This document shows positions 35,505 through 44,901 of a DNA stretch of 64,000 bases, piece by piece. The stretch spans positions 992,001 to 1,056,000 of the forward strand of contig NZ_CP108046.1 in NCBI RefSeq assembly GCF_041435115.1, given 5' to 3'. The translations under genes were made by a program, and so were the position numbers. This stretch comes from Streptomyces sp. NBC_00289 (GTDB lineage: Bacteria > Actinomycetota > Actinomycetes > Streptomycetales > Streptomycetaceae). How positions within the stretch are numbered: the stretch's first letter is position 1; every line of letters begins with the position of its first letter. Below the pieces are notes generated by a model, which was given only the letters and a program-made list of their open reading frames with translations, did no database searches and was not told the DNA's origin.

Positions 35505-35760
35505 GCTCTCGGCAGGTGGTCCACCAGGAGGCGGATCAGCGTGCCTTCGAGGATCGGAAGTTCGCCCTCGTGGCTGATCCACACCGAGCGCGTGGCGTGC
35601 CGGGGTGGATGCGGTCCCAGGCCATGGCGTGGGCGGTGCCGTACCGCTCTGTGACCTGCATCGTCGCGGCGTTCGGTTTCTCCCCAGGCATCGGGCTTGG
35701 CGAATCGGAACTCCTTGCCGTGCTTGGGTGGCCGGCCGCCCTGCGGTGGTGAGATCCACG
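35505..35760 (-). pseudogene. Transposase fragment with two frameshifts
   Basis: The minus strand encodes GRPPKHGKEFRFAKPDAWGE, then in another frame NAATMQVTERYGTAHAMAWD and RIHPGTP, then back in the first frame VWISHEGELPILEGTLIRLL, VDHLP. This order matches a transposase family common in Streptomyces (the IS701/IS4-like group). Both ends are missing and two compensating frameshifts interrupt it. The remaining bases between 35272 and the alcohol dehydrogenase show nothing else. Confidence 0.6.
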
Positions 35761-35808
35761 GTACGGGACGGGTTTGCGGACCCCGCGGGATGCCGTGGTC
35801 GATCCGCG

Positions 35809-36756
35809 TCAGTCGGCGATCAGGACCGGCCGGGGTCCCGCTGGGGCCGTCCACGCCTCGCTGATCCGGGAGAGCGGGTAGGCCTGGGCATTCACCTCCA
35901 CCTTGCCGTCGGTGATGAGCTGTACGTAGGCGGCGACCTGGGTGAAGTATCGGCGCATGTCGAAGGAGCCTATGCCGCTGCCGCTGAGGCGGAAGGGGCG
36001 GCTGCGCAGCAGCGAGGCGGGAACGGCGGCCTGTTCGCCGGCCGCACCTCCGATCTCCACGTAACTGGTGGCGCCGGTGCCGGGCACGTTCGCCAGTGCC
36101 TTGAACGCGGACTCGGCCGCGCCGCCCCACAGGAAGTCCAGAACAAGGTCGGGCGCCTTGCCGTCGAGGGCCGCACCGATGGCTGCCGCGTCCACGCCCT
36201 TGTCGCCGATGATCTCGACGGTCTCGGCACCGAGTCCGGCGACGCGCTTGAGGTCGTCGACGCCGCGGCCCACGCCGATCACGCGCCGCACGCCGAGTGC
36301 TCGGGCGTTCTGGACGGCGAGGCCGCCGGCCGCTCCGGTCACCCCGAGGATCATCACGGTGTCCGGGGCGCCGTGCTCGTCCGCATGGGCGGTCAGCGGC
36401 ATCCAGGACGACATGCCCGGGTTGACGCCCGCCGCCACGGCGACGGGGTCGGCGCCGTCCGGAAGCGGGAGGGTCATGGCGACCGCCATCCGCTCGGCGT
36501 ACGTGCCCCAGGGCGCCTCGATCTCACCCGTGTACACCAGTGTGCCGTCGGCGGTGCGGGCCACCGCGTCCACGCCCGGTACGAGCGGGTACTGCCCGGT
36601 GCTGCTGTAGTGCTCGCCGGAGGCCTTGGCGCGCACGATGGGGTGGATCGCGGTGGCGACCAGGTCGACGATCTGCAGGCCCTGGTCGGCCTGGGGATCG
36701 GGAAAGTCGAGGTACTCGGGGGCCGCGCCTGCCGTCGTCACCACTGCTGCCTTCAT
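35809..36756 (-). CDS. Zinc-type alcohol dehydrogenase / quinone oxidoreductase (MDR)
   Basis: A 315-residue medium-chain dehydrogenase: N-terminal GroES-like domain (MKAAVVTTAGAAPEYLDFPD, PLVPGVDAVART) and a Rossmann domain with VMILGVTGAAGGLAVQNARA. The catalytic zinc ligands (GHE motif) are absent, so it belongs to the zinc-independent quinone-reductase branch. ATG 36756 has AAGGAGAGC upstream. A 15-bp palindrome, TACGGATACATCGTA, lies 109 bp upstream; MDR genes of this type are often controlled by an adjacent TetR, but no such gene is left here. Substrate unknown. Confidence 0.88.
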   Translation of the reverse strand: MKAAVVTTAGAAPEYLDFPDPQADQGLQIVDLVATAIHPIVRAKASGEHYSSTGQYPLVPGVDAVARTADGTLVYTGEIEAPWGTYAERMAVAMTLPLPDGADPVAVAAGVNPGMSSWMPLTAHADEHGAPDTVMILGVTGAAGGLAVQNARALGVRRVIGVGRGVDDLKRVAGLGAETVEIIGDKGVDAAAIGAALDGKAPDLVLDFLWGGAAESAFKALANVPGTGATSYVEIGGAAGEQAAVPASLLRSRPFRLSGSGIGSFDMRRYFTQVAAYVQLITDGKVEVNAQAYPLSRISEAWTAPAGPRPVLIAD

Positions 36757-36864
36757 CACTGCTCTCCTTGACTGGGGAAACACACCGCGGTCTCGCATCG
36801 CTCCGGCTCGTGATCCGGACGCCGAAGACCGGTAATCGGCTGCGGAGTGGGCCGACGACCACCT

Positions 36865-36879
36865 TACGGATACATCGTA
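36865..36879. promoter_or_regulatory. Orphan TetR-type operator
   Basis: TACGGATACATCGTA (reverse: TACGATGTATCCGTA) has TACG/CGTA arms and the look of a TetR operator upstream of the MDR gene. No regulator gene is adjacent. Confidence 0.35.
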
Positions 36880-37365
36880 GCCATAAAAGACCGTCGGCGG
36901 CCACCATCGCTGTTGCCTCGCCGCGATCCGGCCCGAGGCCGTGGTTGGCCGGCGCGGCCGGTCGCGACGGCCTTCCGCCCGCCCTCGGCTTCTGGTGGGG
37001 CGTGGTGGACGTGAGTAACCCGTCCCAGTCGGTGCCGGGTAGGAGGAGTTTGAAGACGAGACGTGCGGCGGTGCGCTGGGCTGCCTGACGCAGGCGCGTT
37101 CGACCTCGCAGCGGCCGGTCCCGTCGGCTGACGGGGAGCGATCGGTGCGGCACCTGCGGCCGCTCATCCACTGAACGCTCAACCGGGCGTGGAGGCGATG
37201 ACCAAGACCCCGCTGTGGGGCGACAGGAGCCTTTCGTGCGTCGACTCGAACCAGGCATGTCGTTCCGGTTGCGTAGCATCGCGTCCTGCGTGCACCGCGA
37301 GTCCTGGTGGCCGCCCTGTGGAGCCTTGGCGGCATGGAAAGATCAGAGGGCTGGAGTTGACGGAT
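36880..37365. other. Gap without a recognised gene
   Basis: Long open frames here are consistent with GC content only. A minus-strand run containing ARLVFKLLLPGTDWDG looked partly coding but was not recognised and has no start. Confidence 0.35.
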
Positions 37366-37992
37366 ATGCCCAGGCAGTTCGCCGGTTGGGACGAGTCGGC
37401 GTTCGACGTGCTGTTGCGTCTGGAAGGTGAGCCGTCACCAGAAGTGATGCGCGAGATCCGCAAGGATCGCGAACGCCTCGTGCGGCAACCGATGGTCTCG
37501 TTGCTCCATGACTTGGCATGGGCGGATCCCGCGTTCGAGGACCATTCGGTGTGGCGGTACGGGAAGACACCGTGGTGGTGGCAGAACCAGTCCGCCGTGG
37601 CACGCATCGCCCGGAACGTCGAGATCGGGCTGCGCTTCAATCTGGACGGCCTGCACGTGCAGGGTGCGTGGTGGTACGCCGACTCCGCTCAGATCAGCAG
37701 GTTCAGGGCGGCGGCCGCCGCCGAGACAAGTGGTTGCGTATTGGGCGATGTGGTGGCGGAACTGCGTGGCAAGGGGTTCGAGATCACCGGAGACCTTCTG
37801 AAGCGCGCGCCCCGGGAGTATCCCGCCGACCATCCTCGAGCAGCGCTCTTGCGCCACCGATCGCTGCTCGCCGTGCGATACCTCGGCTGTGACGAATGGT
37901 TGCAGACGCCGGAGGTCGTCGACCGCGTGCTGGCCACGCACGAGGAACTCAGACCACTGCTCGGCTGGCTGACCGACCACGTCGCCGCTTGA
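37366..37992 (+). CDS. DUF2461-family protein
   Basis: A 208-residue protein beginning MPRQFAGWDESAFDVLLRLE. The pattern (FAGWDESAFDVLLRLEGEPS, VSLLHDLAWADPAFEDHSVW, NLDGLHVQGAWWYADSAQIS and FEITGDLLKRAPREYPADHP) fits the DUF2461 (TIGR02453) family, a widespread cytoplasmic family of unknown activity. ATG 37366 has GGAG about ten bases upstream and starts exactly at the family N-terminus; the longer frame to 37189 is cysteine-rich and unlike the family. Stands alone between decayed DNA and the IS21 element. Confidence 0.75.
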   Translation: MPRQFAGWDESAFDVLLRLEGEPSPEVMREIRKDRERLVRQPMVSLLHDLAWADPAFEDHSVWRYGKTPWWWQNQSAVARIARNVEIGLRFNLDGLHVQGAWWYADSAQISRFRAAAAAETSGCVLGDVVAELRGKGFEITGDLLKRAPREYPADHPRAALLRHRSLLAVRYLGCDEWLQTPEVVDRVLATHEELRPLLGWLTDHVAA

Positions 37993-38361
37993 GGCGCACC
38001 CGGCAGTCGGCGGCCTCATAGCGCTGGCGCAGGGCCGCAGCTGTTTCTTCGCGCTCCACGAAGAGGTGCCCGTAGGGCTCGCACGCCACCCTGGTCACAT
38101 CCCCGACCGTGACGGTGGCCGGTTCGCCGCGTGCGGCCCGGCGGCGCTGGCGATCGCCATCATGTCCGCGGAACGCAGCGGGTTTCTGGAACGCTCCCGG
38201 ATCAGAGCCGCCTGGGGTCTACGGGCACCTGTTCGTTTCGCACGCTTCGTCTGGCGGGGACGTGTCCTGCGCCCTCTCTCGGTGAAACGGACGGACGGAG
38301 TCGCCTGTGTCCGGGCCCCCGTGTATGCGCGGAGCTGCACCGTGGGCTATTCCTGGCGGGC
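37993..38361. other. Left flank of the IS21 element with a coding-like remnant
   Basis: On the minus strand at about 37990-38115 a run VGDVTRVACEPYGHLFVERE followed by ETAAALRQRYEAAD has coding-like third positions but no start or family. At 38347-38355 lie the original last two codons and the TAG stop of the LysR gene interrupted by IS21. CGGGC at 38357-38361 is the target duplication. Confidence 0.5.
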
Positions 38362-38487
38362 TGTCGGCGTACACACGATCGTCCCCGGTCGCGTACGAGT
38401 GAAAAGGGACGCTTGATGGTGCGGTGAATCGTGGTGCCCGGCACTCTTCTGCTCGTCCGGTGAAGGGTGGCGGAGGGTGGTGACGCG

Positions 38488-39906
38488 GTGGTTTTGGACC
38501 CGCAGCGCTGGCTGGAACTGCGGCGGTTCCGTGCTCTGGTCGAGTCAGGGGCGGTCAGTCTGACCGAGGTGGCCAAGGAGACTGGGCTGGACCGCAAGAC
38601 GGTCCGCAAGTATCTGTCGAGCACGGCGGCGTCGGTGCCGCCGAGGCGGACGTCGAACGGCCGGCCCCGGAAGAAGGCGGTCGACGAGGTCGCCCCGTTG
38701 ATCGACGCGATGCTGCGGGCAGAGATCCTCATCAAGGGTGCTGTGGTGCACGAACGCCTGGTGAAGGAGTACGGCTCGACGATCAACTACCAGCGGGTCA
38801 AGCTCTATCTGCAGGAGGCCCGGCCGCGGATCGCGGGTGAACTGGGGATCGAGCCGCGGGAGTTGGCGGGTATGCACCGCCGCTTCGAGGTGGTTCCCGG
38901 GGCCCAGGCTCAGGTCGACTGGGGCGATGAAGGCAAGATCCTCGCCCACCTGGGAATCCCGAAGGTCTACTCGTTCCATATGGTGCTGTCGTACTCGCGC
39001 GATCCGTTCTGCTGCTTCACCACGAGCCAGGACCTGCAGACCTTCTTCGACTGCCACCGGCGGGCATTTGCGCACTTCGGCGGGGTGCCGATGTCGATCG
39101 TCTACGACCGGACCAAGACCGTCGTGCGCCGGCACGTCGCTCCCGGTGAGGCGGTTCCGCTGCATCCGGAAGCGGTCGGCTTCGCCGGCCACTACGACTT
39201 CGACATCGACGTGCTGGCCGCCTACCGGCCCACCGGGAAGGGTCGGGTCGAACGCCAGGTGTTGATCGTGCGTGATCACGTGCTGGCCGGGCGGGCGTTC
39301 TCCTCGCTCGAGGAGTTGGATGCCGCGTTCTTGGCGTGGGTGCCGCAGCGACGCGCCCGCACCCACGCCACCCACCACGAGGTCATCGGACACCGGGCCG
39401 CCCGGGATCACGCCGCCCTGAAGCCGTTGCCGTCCTCGCCCTATCTGGTGGCCGAGCGGCATCTGCGGCCGGTGGGCAAGGACTGTCTGGTCGCGTTCGG
39501 CGGGAACCTCTACTCGGTGCCCGCCCGCAAGGTCCGCCCGCGTCAGCTGGTGGAGATCAGAGCGACGAAATCCCAGGTCATGCTGCACACGACCGTCCCC
39601 GATGCCAGCGGCGAGACGTTGCTGTCCAGCCATCCGCGGGCGGTCGGCCGCGGCGTGGTTGTCAAGCAGGATGAGCACTGGGACGGCCTGCCAACCGGCA
39701 AGAACCGCCGCACTACGACGGGCGACGAGCCGCCACCACCGCAGAGCGAGTTCCCCGCGGCGGGTCGCATCGGGCCCTTGCAGGCCCTGTTGAACCGGGC
39801 CGCTGCAACCCAGATCGAGGTCGGGCGGCGGCCGCTGTCGGTCTATGACGAACTGACCGGCACCCGGCCCTTCACCACCAACTCCCCGACGAAGGAGTCG
39901 TCTTGA
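38488..39906 (+). CDS. istA: IS21 transposase IstA
   Basis: A 472-residue transposase. The N-terminal HTH (ALVESGAVSLTEVAKETGLD, RKTVRKYL) is followed by the DDE core: Asp in AQVDWGDEGKI, Asp in SIVYDRTKTVV and Glu in GKGRVERQVL. The C-terminal part (LYSVPARKVRPRQLVEIRAT) is the usual IstA beta-barrel. GTG 38488 was chosen because GGAGGGTGGTGACGCG precedes it; the frame is open to 38467. Its stop overlaps the istB start. It joins the element's ends to target DNA with the IstB ATPase. Confidence 0.92.
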   Translation: MVLDPQRWLELRRFRALVESGAVSLTEVAKETGLDRKTVRKYLSSTAASVPPRRTSNGRPRKKAVDEVAPLIDAMLRAEILIKGAVVHERLVKEYGSTINYQRVKLYLQEARPRIAGELGIEPRELAGMHRRFEVVPGAQAQVDWGDEGKILAHLGIPKVYSFHMVLSYSRDPFCCFTTSQDLQTFFDCHRRAFAHFGGVPMSIVYDRTKTVVRRHVAPGEAVPLHPEAVGFAGHYDFDIDVLAAYRPTGKGRVERQVLIVRDHVLAGRAFSSLEELDAAFLAWVPQRRARTHATHHEVIGHRAARDHAALKPLPSSPYLVAERHLRPVGKDCLVAFGGNLYSVPARKVRPRQLVEIRATKSQVMLHTTVPDASGETLLSSHPRAVGRGVVVKQDEHWDGLPTGKNRRTTTGDEPPPPQSEFPAAGRIGPLQALLNRAAATQIEVGRRPLSVYDELTGTRPFTTNSPTKESS

Positions 39907-40673
39907 GCGAGCTGACCGGCAACCGCATCCGCACCACGGCCGGCAAGCTCGGCCTGCCCCACCTGGCGGAGACCATCAACGAGTACACCCGCCGAGCCGA
40001 CGAGGCGAAGATGGGCTACCTCGACTTCCTCGACCTGGTCCTTTCCGAAGAGCTCGCCGTCCGCGACGACCGCCGCTTCCGCCAGGGCCTGCGACTGTCC
40101 AAGCTGCCACACCACAAGACGCTGGACGAATACGACTTCTCGTTCCAGCCCGAGCTCGACCCGCGCAAGGTCAAAGACCTCGCCAGCCTCTCCTTCGTCG
40201 ACGGCAAGGCGAACGCCGCGCTGCTGGGGCCACCGGGAGTGGGCAAGACGCATATCGCTGTCGCTCTCGCTGTCGCGGCCTGCCGGGCCGGCTACTCGAT
40301 CTACTTCACCAGTCTCGACGACATGGTCCGCAATCTGAAGGCTGCCGAGTCGGCCGGACGGCTGGTCAACAAACTCGGCACCTACCTGCGGCCGAGCGTC
40401 CTTGTGATCGATGAGGTGGGCTACCAGCCCCTCGAACGGGCCGAGGCGAACCTGGTCTTTCAGGTCATCTCCAAGCGTTACGAGAAGGGCTCCATCATCC
40501 TGACCTCCAACAAGACCTTCAGCGAATGGGGACAGGTGTTCGGCGACGAGGTCCTCGCCACCGCGATCCTCGACCGGCTCCTCCACCACTGCGAAGTGAT
40601 CGCGATCAACGGCCCGAGCTACCGGCTCAAGAACCGCCTCCAGGCCATCGAGCGGGAGAACGAAGTGGCCTAA
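39903..40673 (+). CDS. istB: IS21 ATPase helper IstB
   Basis: A 256-residue AAA+ ATPase related to DnaC. Walker A is LLGPPGVGKTH, Walker B VLVIDEVGYQPL, and sensor 1 is in SIILTSNKTF. The N-terminal helical part (IRTTAGKLGLPHLAETINEY) contacts DNA. It starts at TTG 39903, overlapping the istA TGA by two bases (TTGA), with AAGGAG six bases upstream. IstB forms the target-selecting oligomer for IstA. No disruption is seen, so the element may be active. Confidence 0.93.
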   Translation: MSELTGNRIRTTAGKLGLPHLAETINEYTRRADEAKMGYLDFLDLVLSEELAVRDDRRFRQGLRLSKLPHHKTLDEYDFSFQPELDPRKVKDLASLSFVDGKANAALLGPPGVGKTHIAVALAVAACRAGYSIYFTSLDDMVRNLKAAESAGRLVNKLGTYLRPSVLVIDEVGYQPLERAEANLVFQVISKRYEKGSIILTSNKTFSEWGQVFGDEVLATAILDRLLHHCEVIAINGPSYRLKNRLQAIERENEVA

Positions 40674-41662
40674 CACCTGGGGACGTTCAAACGTACCGGC
40701 CCGGCCCGAAGCGAGAGTACGCCGACACGGGCCGGGCGGAGTACCCGGTGTACCGCGTCACGCAGCCATTGGTGGGCCCCGTCGGCGGTGTGGCGCGGGT
40801 GCCAGGCCATGCCGATCGTCAGTGGTGGGAGCGGCAGCGGGATGTCCAGCAGGCGCAGTCCCAGCGTGTGCGCCGCGTCGCTGAGTGGTGAAGGGGGCTC
40901 GCCCGGCAGCGCGGTCGGCACCAGGCACACCACGTCGCCGACTGCAGCCAGCGCCATCGCTGCCAGATGTCCCGGCAGGACGGCGCTGACCTGCCGGCTG
41001 AGCCCTTGCTCGGCCAAGGCCGCGTCCAGCGGGCCGGTGAAGCGTCCCCGGCGGCTGACCGCCACGTGCTCGGCCGCGGCCAGCCTGGCGGGCGTCAGGG
41101 TGCCTTCGGCGAGCGGGTGCCCGGCCCTGACGCCGGCCGCCATCCGCAGCGTGACCAGCTCTTCGACCCGGGTCTCCGGGTCGACGTGGTCGATCGCCCC
41201 GATCTCCAGATCGATCCGGCCTTCGCGCAGTGCGGGGCCCGCCTCCCACTCCTCGGCCAGCACCCGCAGTGAGACGCCCGGCGCCCGACGCCGGGCCAGC
41301 CCGAGCAGTCCCGGCGCCAGTGCCGCGCCGACCAGGTCCGAGGCCTGGACGGCGAAGGTGCGCCGCAGTGCGGCGGGGTCGATCCCTCCGCTCGGGGTGA
41401 GCAACGCCTCCAGCCGGCGCACCACCGAGGCGGCCTCCTCCCGTAGCGCCTCGGCGCGGGGCGTGGGCACCATCGCCTGTCCTGCCCGCACCAGCAGCGG
41501 ATCCTGGAGCACCCGGCGCAGTCGGGACAGGGTGCGGCTCATCGCCGCGGGGGACGTGTGCAGCCGCGCGGCGGCACGGGTGACGCTCTGCTCGCTCAGC
41601 AGGGCGTCGAGGGCGACGGCGAGGTTGGCGTCGAGGTTCGGGGCTGGGCTGCTCACCGGCAT
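40670..41662 (-). CDS. LysR-family regulator with IS21-altered C-terminus
   Basis: A LysR protein (HTH LDALLSEQSVTRAAARLHTS, then PAAMSRTLSRLRRVLQDPL; effector domain from residue ~85), 330 residues in its present form. The last 18 codons before the stop at 40670 belong to the IS21 right end. Removing the element and one copy of CGGGC restores HRVLRPARQE followed by TAG, so the original protein was about 314 residues. The native end has thus been replaced, probably with little effect on the fold. It is divergent from the SDR/darcynin pair at 41772, which it probably regulates. Confidence 0.88.
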   Translation of the reverse strand: MPVSSPAPNLDANLAVALDALLSEQSVTRAAARLHTSPAAMSRTLSRLRRVLQDPLLVRAGQAMVPTPRAEALREEAASVVRRLEALLTPSGGIDPAALRRTFAVQASDLVGAALAPGLLGLARRRAPGVSLRVLAEEWEAGPALREGRIDLEIGAIDHVDPETRVEELVTLRMAAGVRAGHPLAEGTLTPARLAAAEHVAVSRRGRFTGPLDAALAEQGLSRQVSAVLPGHLAAMALAAVGDVVCLVPTALPGEPPSPLSDAAHTLGLRLLDIPLPLPPLTIGMAWHPRHTADGAHQWLRDAVHRVLRPARVGVLSLRAGPVRLNVPRC

Positions 41663-41771
41663 TATTCCGTTCCGGGCAATGATTGGATGCTGAAGTTCCC
41701 ATTGTGGCAACGCGGTTGGCGTCTTCACGATGGAGGGGCCGTATCGATCCGACAAACACCGCGAGGTTTTC

Positions 41772-42689
41772 ATGATCGTCATTACCGCCCCCACCGGGAA
41801 CATCGGCCGGCGGCTCCTATCACTGCTGGTCGAGGCCGCGCCCGCACGCGGAGACGAGTTGCGCGTCGTGGTCCGCGACCCTGCCCGGCTCCCCGAGGCC
41901 GTGCGCGGACGGGTCGAGGTGGTCACCGGCTCTCACGGCGACGCCGCGACCGTCGAGCGCGCCTTCACCGGGGCCGACGCCGTTTTCTGGCTGGTGCCGC
42001 CGGACGCGTCGGCCACGCCCGACGAGGCGTACAGCGGCTTCACCCGCCCGGCCGCGCGGGCGTTCGCCGACCACGGCGTCGGCCATGTCGTCGGCGTCTC
42101 GGCGCTCGGCCGCGGCACCCCGCAGGCCGCCCGGGCCGGACTGGTCACCGCCTGTCTGGCCATGGACGACCTGATCGCCGACTCCGGCGTCGCCTACCGC
42201 GCCCTGGCCAACCCGTCCTTCTTCGAGAACCTGCTGGAGGAGGCCGACTCGATCCGCGAGAACGGCGTCTTCACCGACACCGTCGCCGCGGACCGTCCGG
42301 CCCCGCTGGTGGCCGCCGCTGACATCGCCGCGACGGCGGCCGGGCTGCTGCTGGACCGCTCCTGGACCGGCGCCGGCAGCGTTCCGGTACTCGGCCCGCA
42401 GGACCTGTCACCCAACGACCTGGCCCGCATCATGACCCGGGAGCTGGGCCGTCCGGTCCGCTACCAGCGCCAGCCGCTCGACGAACTGCGCTCCACCCTG
42501 CTCGGCCACGGCCTCAACGAGGCGTTCGTCGAGGCAATGGTCGACATGAAGCGCGCCAAGGACCAGGGCCTGGACTCGGGCGTCGACCGCTCGCCGCGGA
42601 CGGGCCCGGCCACCGGATTCGCGCAGTGGTGCGCGCAGACTCTCAAGCCCGCCGTCCTCGCCACACCGGAGGCAGCCGATGCCCACTGA
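41772..42689 (+). CDS. NmrA-like NAD(P)-binding SDR protein
   Basis: A 305-residue atypical SDR. The nucleotide loop is [14 protein letters not shown], followed by [25 protein letters not shown] and [12 protein letters not shown], the pattern of NmrA/HSCARG-like proteins. Many act as redox sensors or quinone reductases. ATG 41772 starts exactly at the first strand and has GAGG upstream. It overlaps the darcynin gene by 11 bp, so they are co-translated, and it is 109 bp from the divergent LysR gene that probably controls it. Substrate unknown. Confidence 0.87.
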   Translation: MIVITAPTGNIGRRLLSLLVEAAPARGDELRVVVRDPARLPEAVRGRVEVVTGSHGDAATVERAFTGADAVFWLVPPDASATPDEAYSGFTRPAARAFADHGVGHVVGVSALGRGTPQAARAGLVTACLAMDDLIADSGVAYRALANPSFFENLLEEADSIRENGVFTDTVAADRPAPLVAAADIAATAAGLLLDRSWTGAGSVPVLGPQDLSPNDLARIMTRELGRPVRYQRQPLDELRSTLLGHGLNEAFVEAMVDMKRAKDQGLDSGVDRSPRTGPATGFAQWCAQTLKPAVLATPEAADAH

Positions 42690-43044
42690 CCGAACCGAAC
42701 CGCCGGTCACCGCGTTCATGCTGGTCAAGACCACGCCCGAGTGGCTGGCGATGACGGTGGCCGAACGCGTCCAGGCCTTCACCACCCAAGTCCTGCCGGT
42801 GATCGAGGCCCGCACTCGCGGCGTCCGCTCCCGCTTCTACGACACGGAGTTCTACTCGGCGCGGGTCACCGACATATGGGTCTGGGAGGCCGACGACCAC
42901 GACGCCTACCGGCTACTGATCGACGCGCTGCGCGAGACCCCCTTCTGGGACCGCTACTTCGAGGTCGTCGACCTACTGGTGGGCACCGAGAACGGCTACG
43001 CCCGCACCTACGGCCTGAAGCCGGTGGCCACCCTCGCCACCTGA
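42679..43044 (+). CDS. Darcynin-family protein
   Basis: A 121-residue protein matching the darcynin family: [60 protein letters not shown]. Its reaction is not known. Paired with an NmrA-like SDR and a divergent LysR, it probably acts on the same small molecule. It overlaps the SDR stop by 11 bp. The C-terminus is intact and ends just 50 bp before the 85-bp transposon right-end repeat. Confidence 0.87.
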   Translation: MPTDRTEPPVTAFMLVKTTPEWLAMTVAERVQAFTTQVLPVIEARTRGVRSRFYDTEFYSARVTDIWVWEADDHDAYRLLIDALRETPFWDRYFEVVDLLVGTENGYARTYGLKPVATLAT

Positions 43045-43119
43045 CCTCCACTCGATCGCTGCCTACTGTCTACGCCGCTGGATACGAACTGCTCTCGTCA
43101 ACTTACCCCGGCTCTGAAG

Positions 43120-44901
43120 GACTTTGTTGGCGGATCCGGTGACTGCGCTTGGTGATCTTGTTTGGTCGGGCAGTCTGGTGGGGTTCGGTTCCATCGCGCG
43201 GGGAGGCAAGGAGGGGCTGCGATGTCGCTGCGCCCTGTGCCTGCTCCGTCCGTCCCGGAGGCCACCGCGCGGGTGGCGCGGGCAGCGTTCCGCAAGGGCT
43301 GTCTGGCCATGCGGATCCGGGATGAGCTCGGTCCGTTGTTCGAGGACGAGCAGTTCGCCCGGGCGTTTCCGCGCAGGGGTGGGCCGGCGTGGTCGCCGGG
43401 GCAGCTGGCGATGGTCAGCGTGCTGCAGTTCGCAGAGGGGCTGACGGACCGGCAGGCCGCGGACGCGGTGCGCGGGCGGATCGACGTCAAGTACGCGCTG
43501 GGGCTGGAGCTGGATGACCCCGGGTTCGACTTCTCGGTGCTCAGCGAGTTCCGGGACCGGCTGATCGCGCACGGCCTGGAGAAGCTGGTCCTTAACCGGG
43601 TGCTGGAACGGGTCGATGAGTTAGGTCTGCTGCGGGCGGGAGGCCGCCAACGCACCGACTCCACGCATGTGCTGGCCCAGGTGCGGACGCTGAACCGGAT
43701 GGAGTTCGTGGGCGAGACCCTGCGCGCCGCCTTGGAGACGCTGGCCGTCGCAGCGCCTGCCTGGCTGCGACAGACCGTCGCGCCGGAGTGGTTCGAACGC
43801 TACGGCAAGCGCATCGACTCCTTCCGCTTCCCCAAGGGAGCCGACGCCCGCCAGCGGTGGGCGCTGACCGTGGGAGAGGACGGATTTACGCTGCTTCAGG
43901 CCCTCTACGCGCCTGACACACCAGCCTGGCTGCGGCACGTCGAGGCGGTGCAGGTCCTGCGGACCGCGTGGGTGCAGCAGTATCACCGCGACGAGAAGGG
44001 GGTGCGCTGGCGGGAGGGCAAGGACCTCCCGCCGGGCAGGCTGAGGCTGTCCAGCCCCTACGACATCGACACCCGCTACAGCGTCAAGCGCGGCGCGGGC
44101 TGGGACGGCTACAAGGTTCACTTCACCGAGACGTGCGAGCCGGACGCCCCGCATCTGATCACGAACGTGGTCACCACCGACGCCACCGTTCCCGACGTGG
44201 AGATCACGGCGCCCGTCCACGACGCGCTGGCCGCACGCCGCCTGCTGCCCGCTGTCCATCTGGTCGACTCCGGCTATACCTCCGCCGCGCTGCTGGTGGC
44301 CGCCGCTGGGCAGAACATCGAGCTGATGGGGCCGGTCCGCGGCGATACCGCGGCCCAGGGCCGGGCCGGGGGCGGCCTGGGGCAGGACGCCTTCACCGTC
44401 GACTGGCCGGCCCGCACCGTCACCTGTCCCCGCGGGCAGCGCAGTATCAGCTGGTCCGCTCAGCGCAAGCCCACCGGCACCGAGATCATCCGGGTCCACT
44501 TCGCCAAGACCGACTGCGACGCCTGCCCGGTGCGCGCGGCGTGCACCAGTGCCAAGAGCAAGTGGGGCCGCAGCCTGACCTTGCTCACCCAGCCCCAGCA
44601 GCAAGCTCTCGACCAACGCCGACGCGAGCAGAAGACCGACGAGTGGCAGGCCGCCTACGGCACCCGCGCCGGAGTCGAGGGCACCATCTCCCAGGCCGTC
44701 CGGGTGACACGGACACGCACCACCCCCTACCGCGGGCTGCGCAAGACCCACCTCGGTCACGCCCTGATCGCCGCCGGACTCAACCTCCACCGCCTCGACG
44801 CCTGGTGGACCGGCACCCCCATCCGCACCACCCACATCAGTCGATTCGCCCGCCTCGGCCTCGAACTGATCGCCTGAGCAAGCGAATCCGCCAACAAAGT
44901 C
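43120..44901 (+). mobile_element. IS1182-family element, 1,782 bp
   Basis: Inverted ends GACTTTGTTGGCGGAT (43120-43135) and its complement at 44886-44901 bound the element. CTGAAG is duplicated on both sides (43114-43119 and 44902-44907). Comparison with the intact repeat at 5619-5703 gives the empty site. The only gene is the transposase on the plus strand. The element is complete and uninterrupted. Confidence 0.92.
43222..44877 (+). CDS. IS1182-family transposase
   Basis: A 551-residue DDE transposase. The N-terminal DUF772-like domain (WSPGQLAMVSVLQFAEGLTD, RQAADAVRGRIDVKYALGLE), the first Asp in RTDSTHVLAQ, the second in AVHLVDSGYTSA and the Glu in RAGVEGTISQAVR are visible. A zinc-like cysteine cluster, KTDCDACPVRAAC, lies before the last motif. 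ATG 43222 has AAGGAGGGG upstream; the frame to 43162 is open but has no site. No stops or frameshifts, so probably functional. Confidence 0.92.
   Translation: MSLRPVPAPSVPEATARVARAAFRKGCLAMRIRDELGPLFEDEQFARAFPRRGGPAWSPGQLAMVSVLQFAEGLTDRQAADAVRGRIDVKYALGLELDDPGFDFSVLSEFRDRLIAHGLEKLVLNRVLERVDELGLLRAGGRQRTDSTHVLAQVRTLNRMEFVGETLRAALETLAVAAPAWLRQTVAPEWFERYGKRIDSFRFPKGADARQRWALTVGEDGFTLLQALYAPDTPAWLRHVEAVQVLRTAWVQQYHRDEKGVRWREGKDLPPGRLRLSSPYDIDTRYSVKRGAGWDGYKVHFTETCEPDAPHLITNVVTTDATVPDVEITAPVHDALAARRLLPAVHLVDSGYTSAALLVAAAGQNIELMGPVRGDTAAQGRAGGGLGQDAFTVDWPARTVTCPRGQRSISWSAQRKPTGTEIIRVHFAKTDCDACPVRAACTSAKSKWGRSLTLLTQPQQQALDQRRREQKTDEWQAAYGTRAGVEGTISQAVRVTRTRTTPYRGLRKTHLGHALIAAGLNLHRLDAWWTGTPIRTTHISRFARLGLELIA

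Larger units (their letters stand above)
38362..40727 (+). mobile_element. Complete IS21-family element, 2,366 bp
   Basis: The ends are TGTCGGCGTACACACG (left, from 38362) and the inverse of TGTCGGCGTACTCTCG (right, ending 40727), with the TG...CA termini of IS21. A 5-bp direct repeat CGGGC flanks it (38357-38361 and 40728-40732). It carries istA and istB in order. A second, weaker inner repeat (GTACGnnTGAA) is present at both ends, as in other IS21 members. It inserted three codons before the stop of a LysR gene. Confidence 0.93.

Noticed and set aside
37240..37262. tRNA T-loop-like sequence CTCGAACCAG
   Set aside because: No matching acceptor, D or anticodon stems could be found around it.
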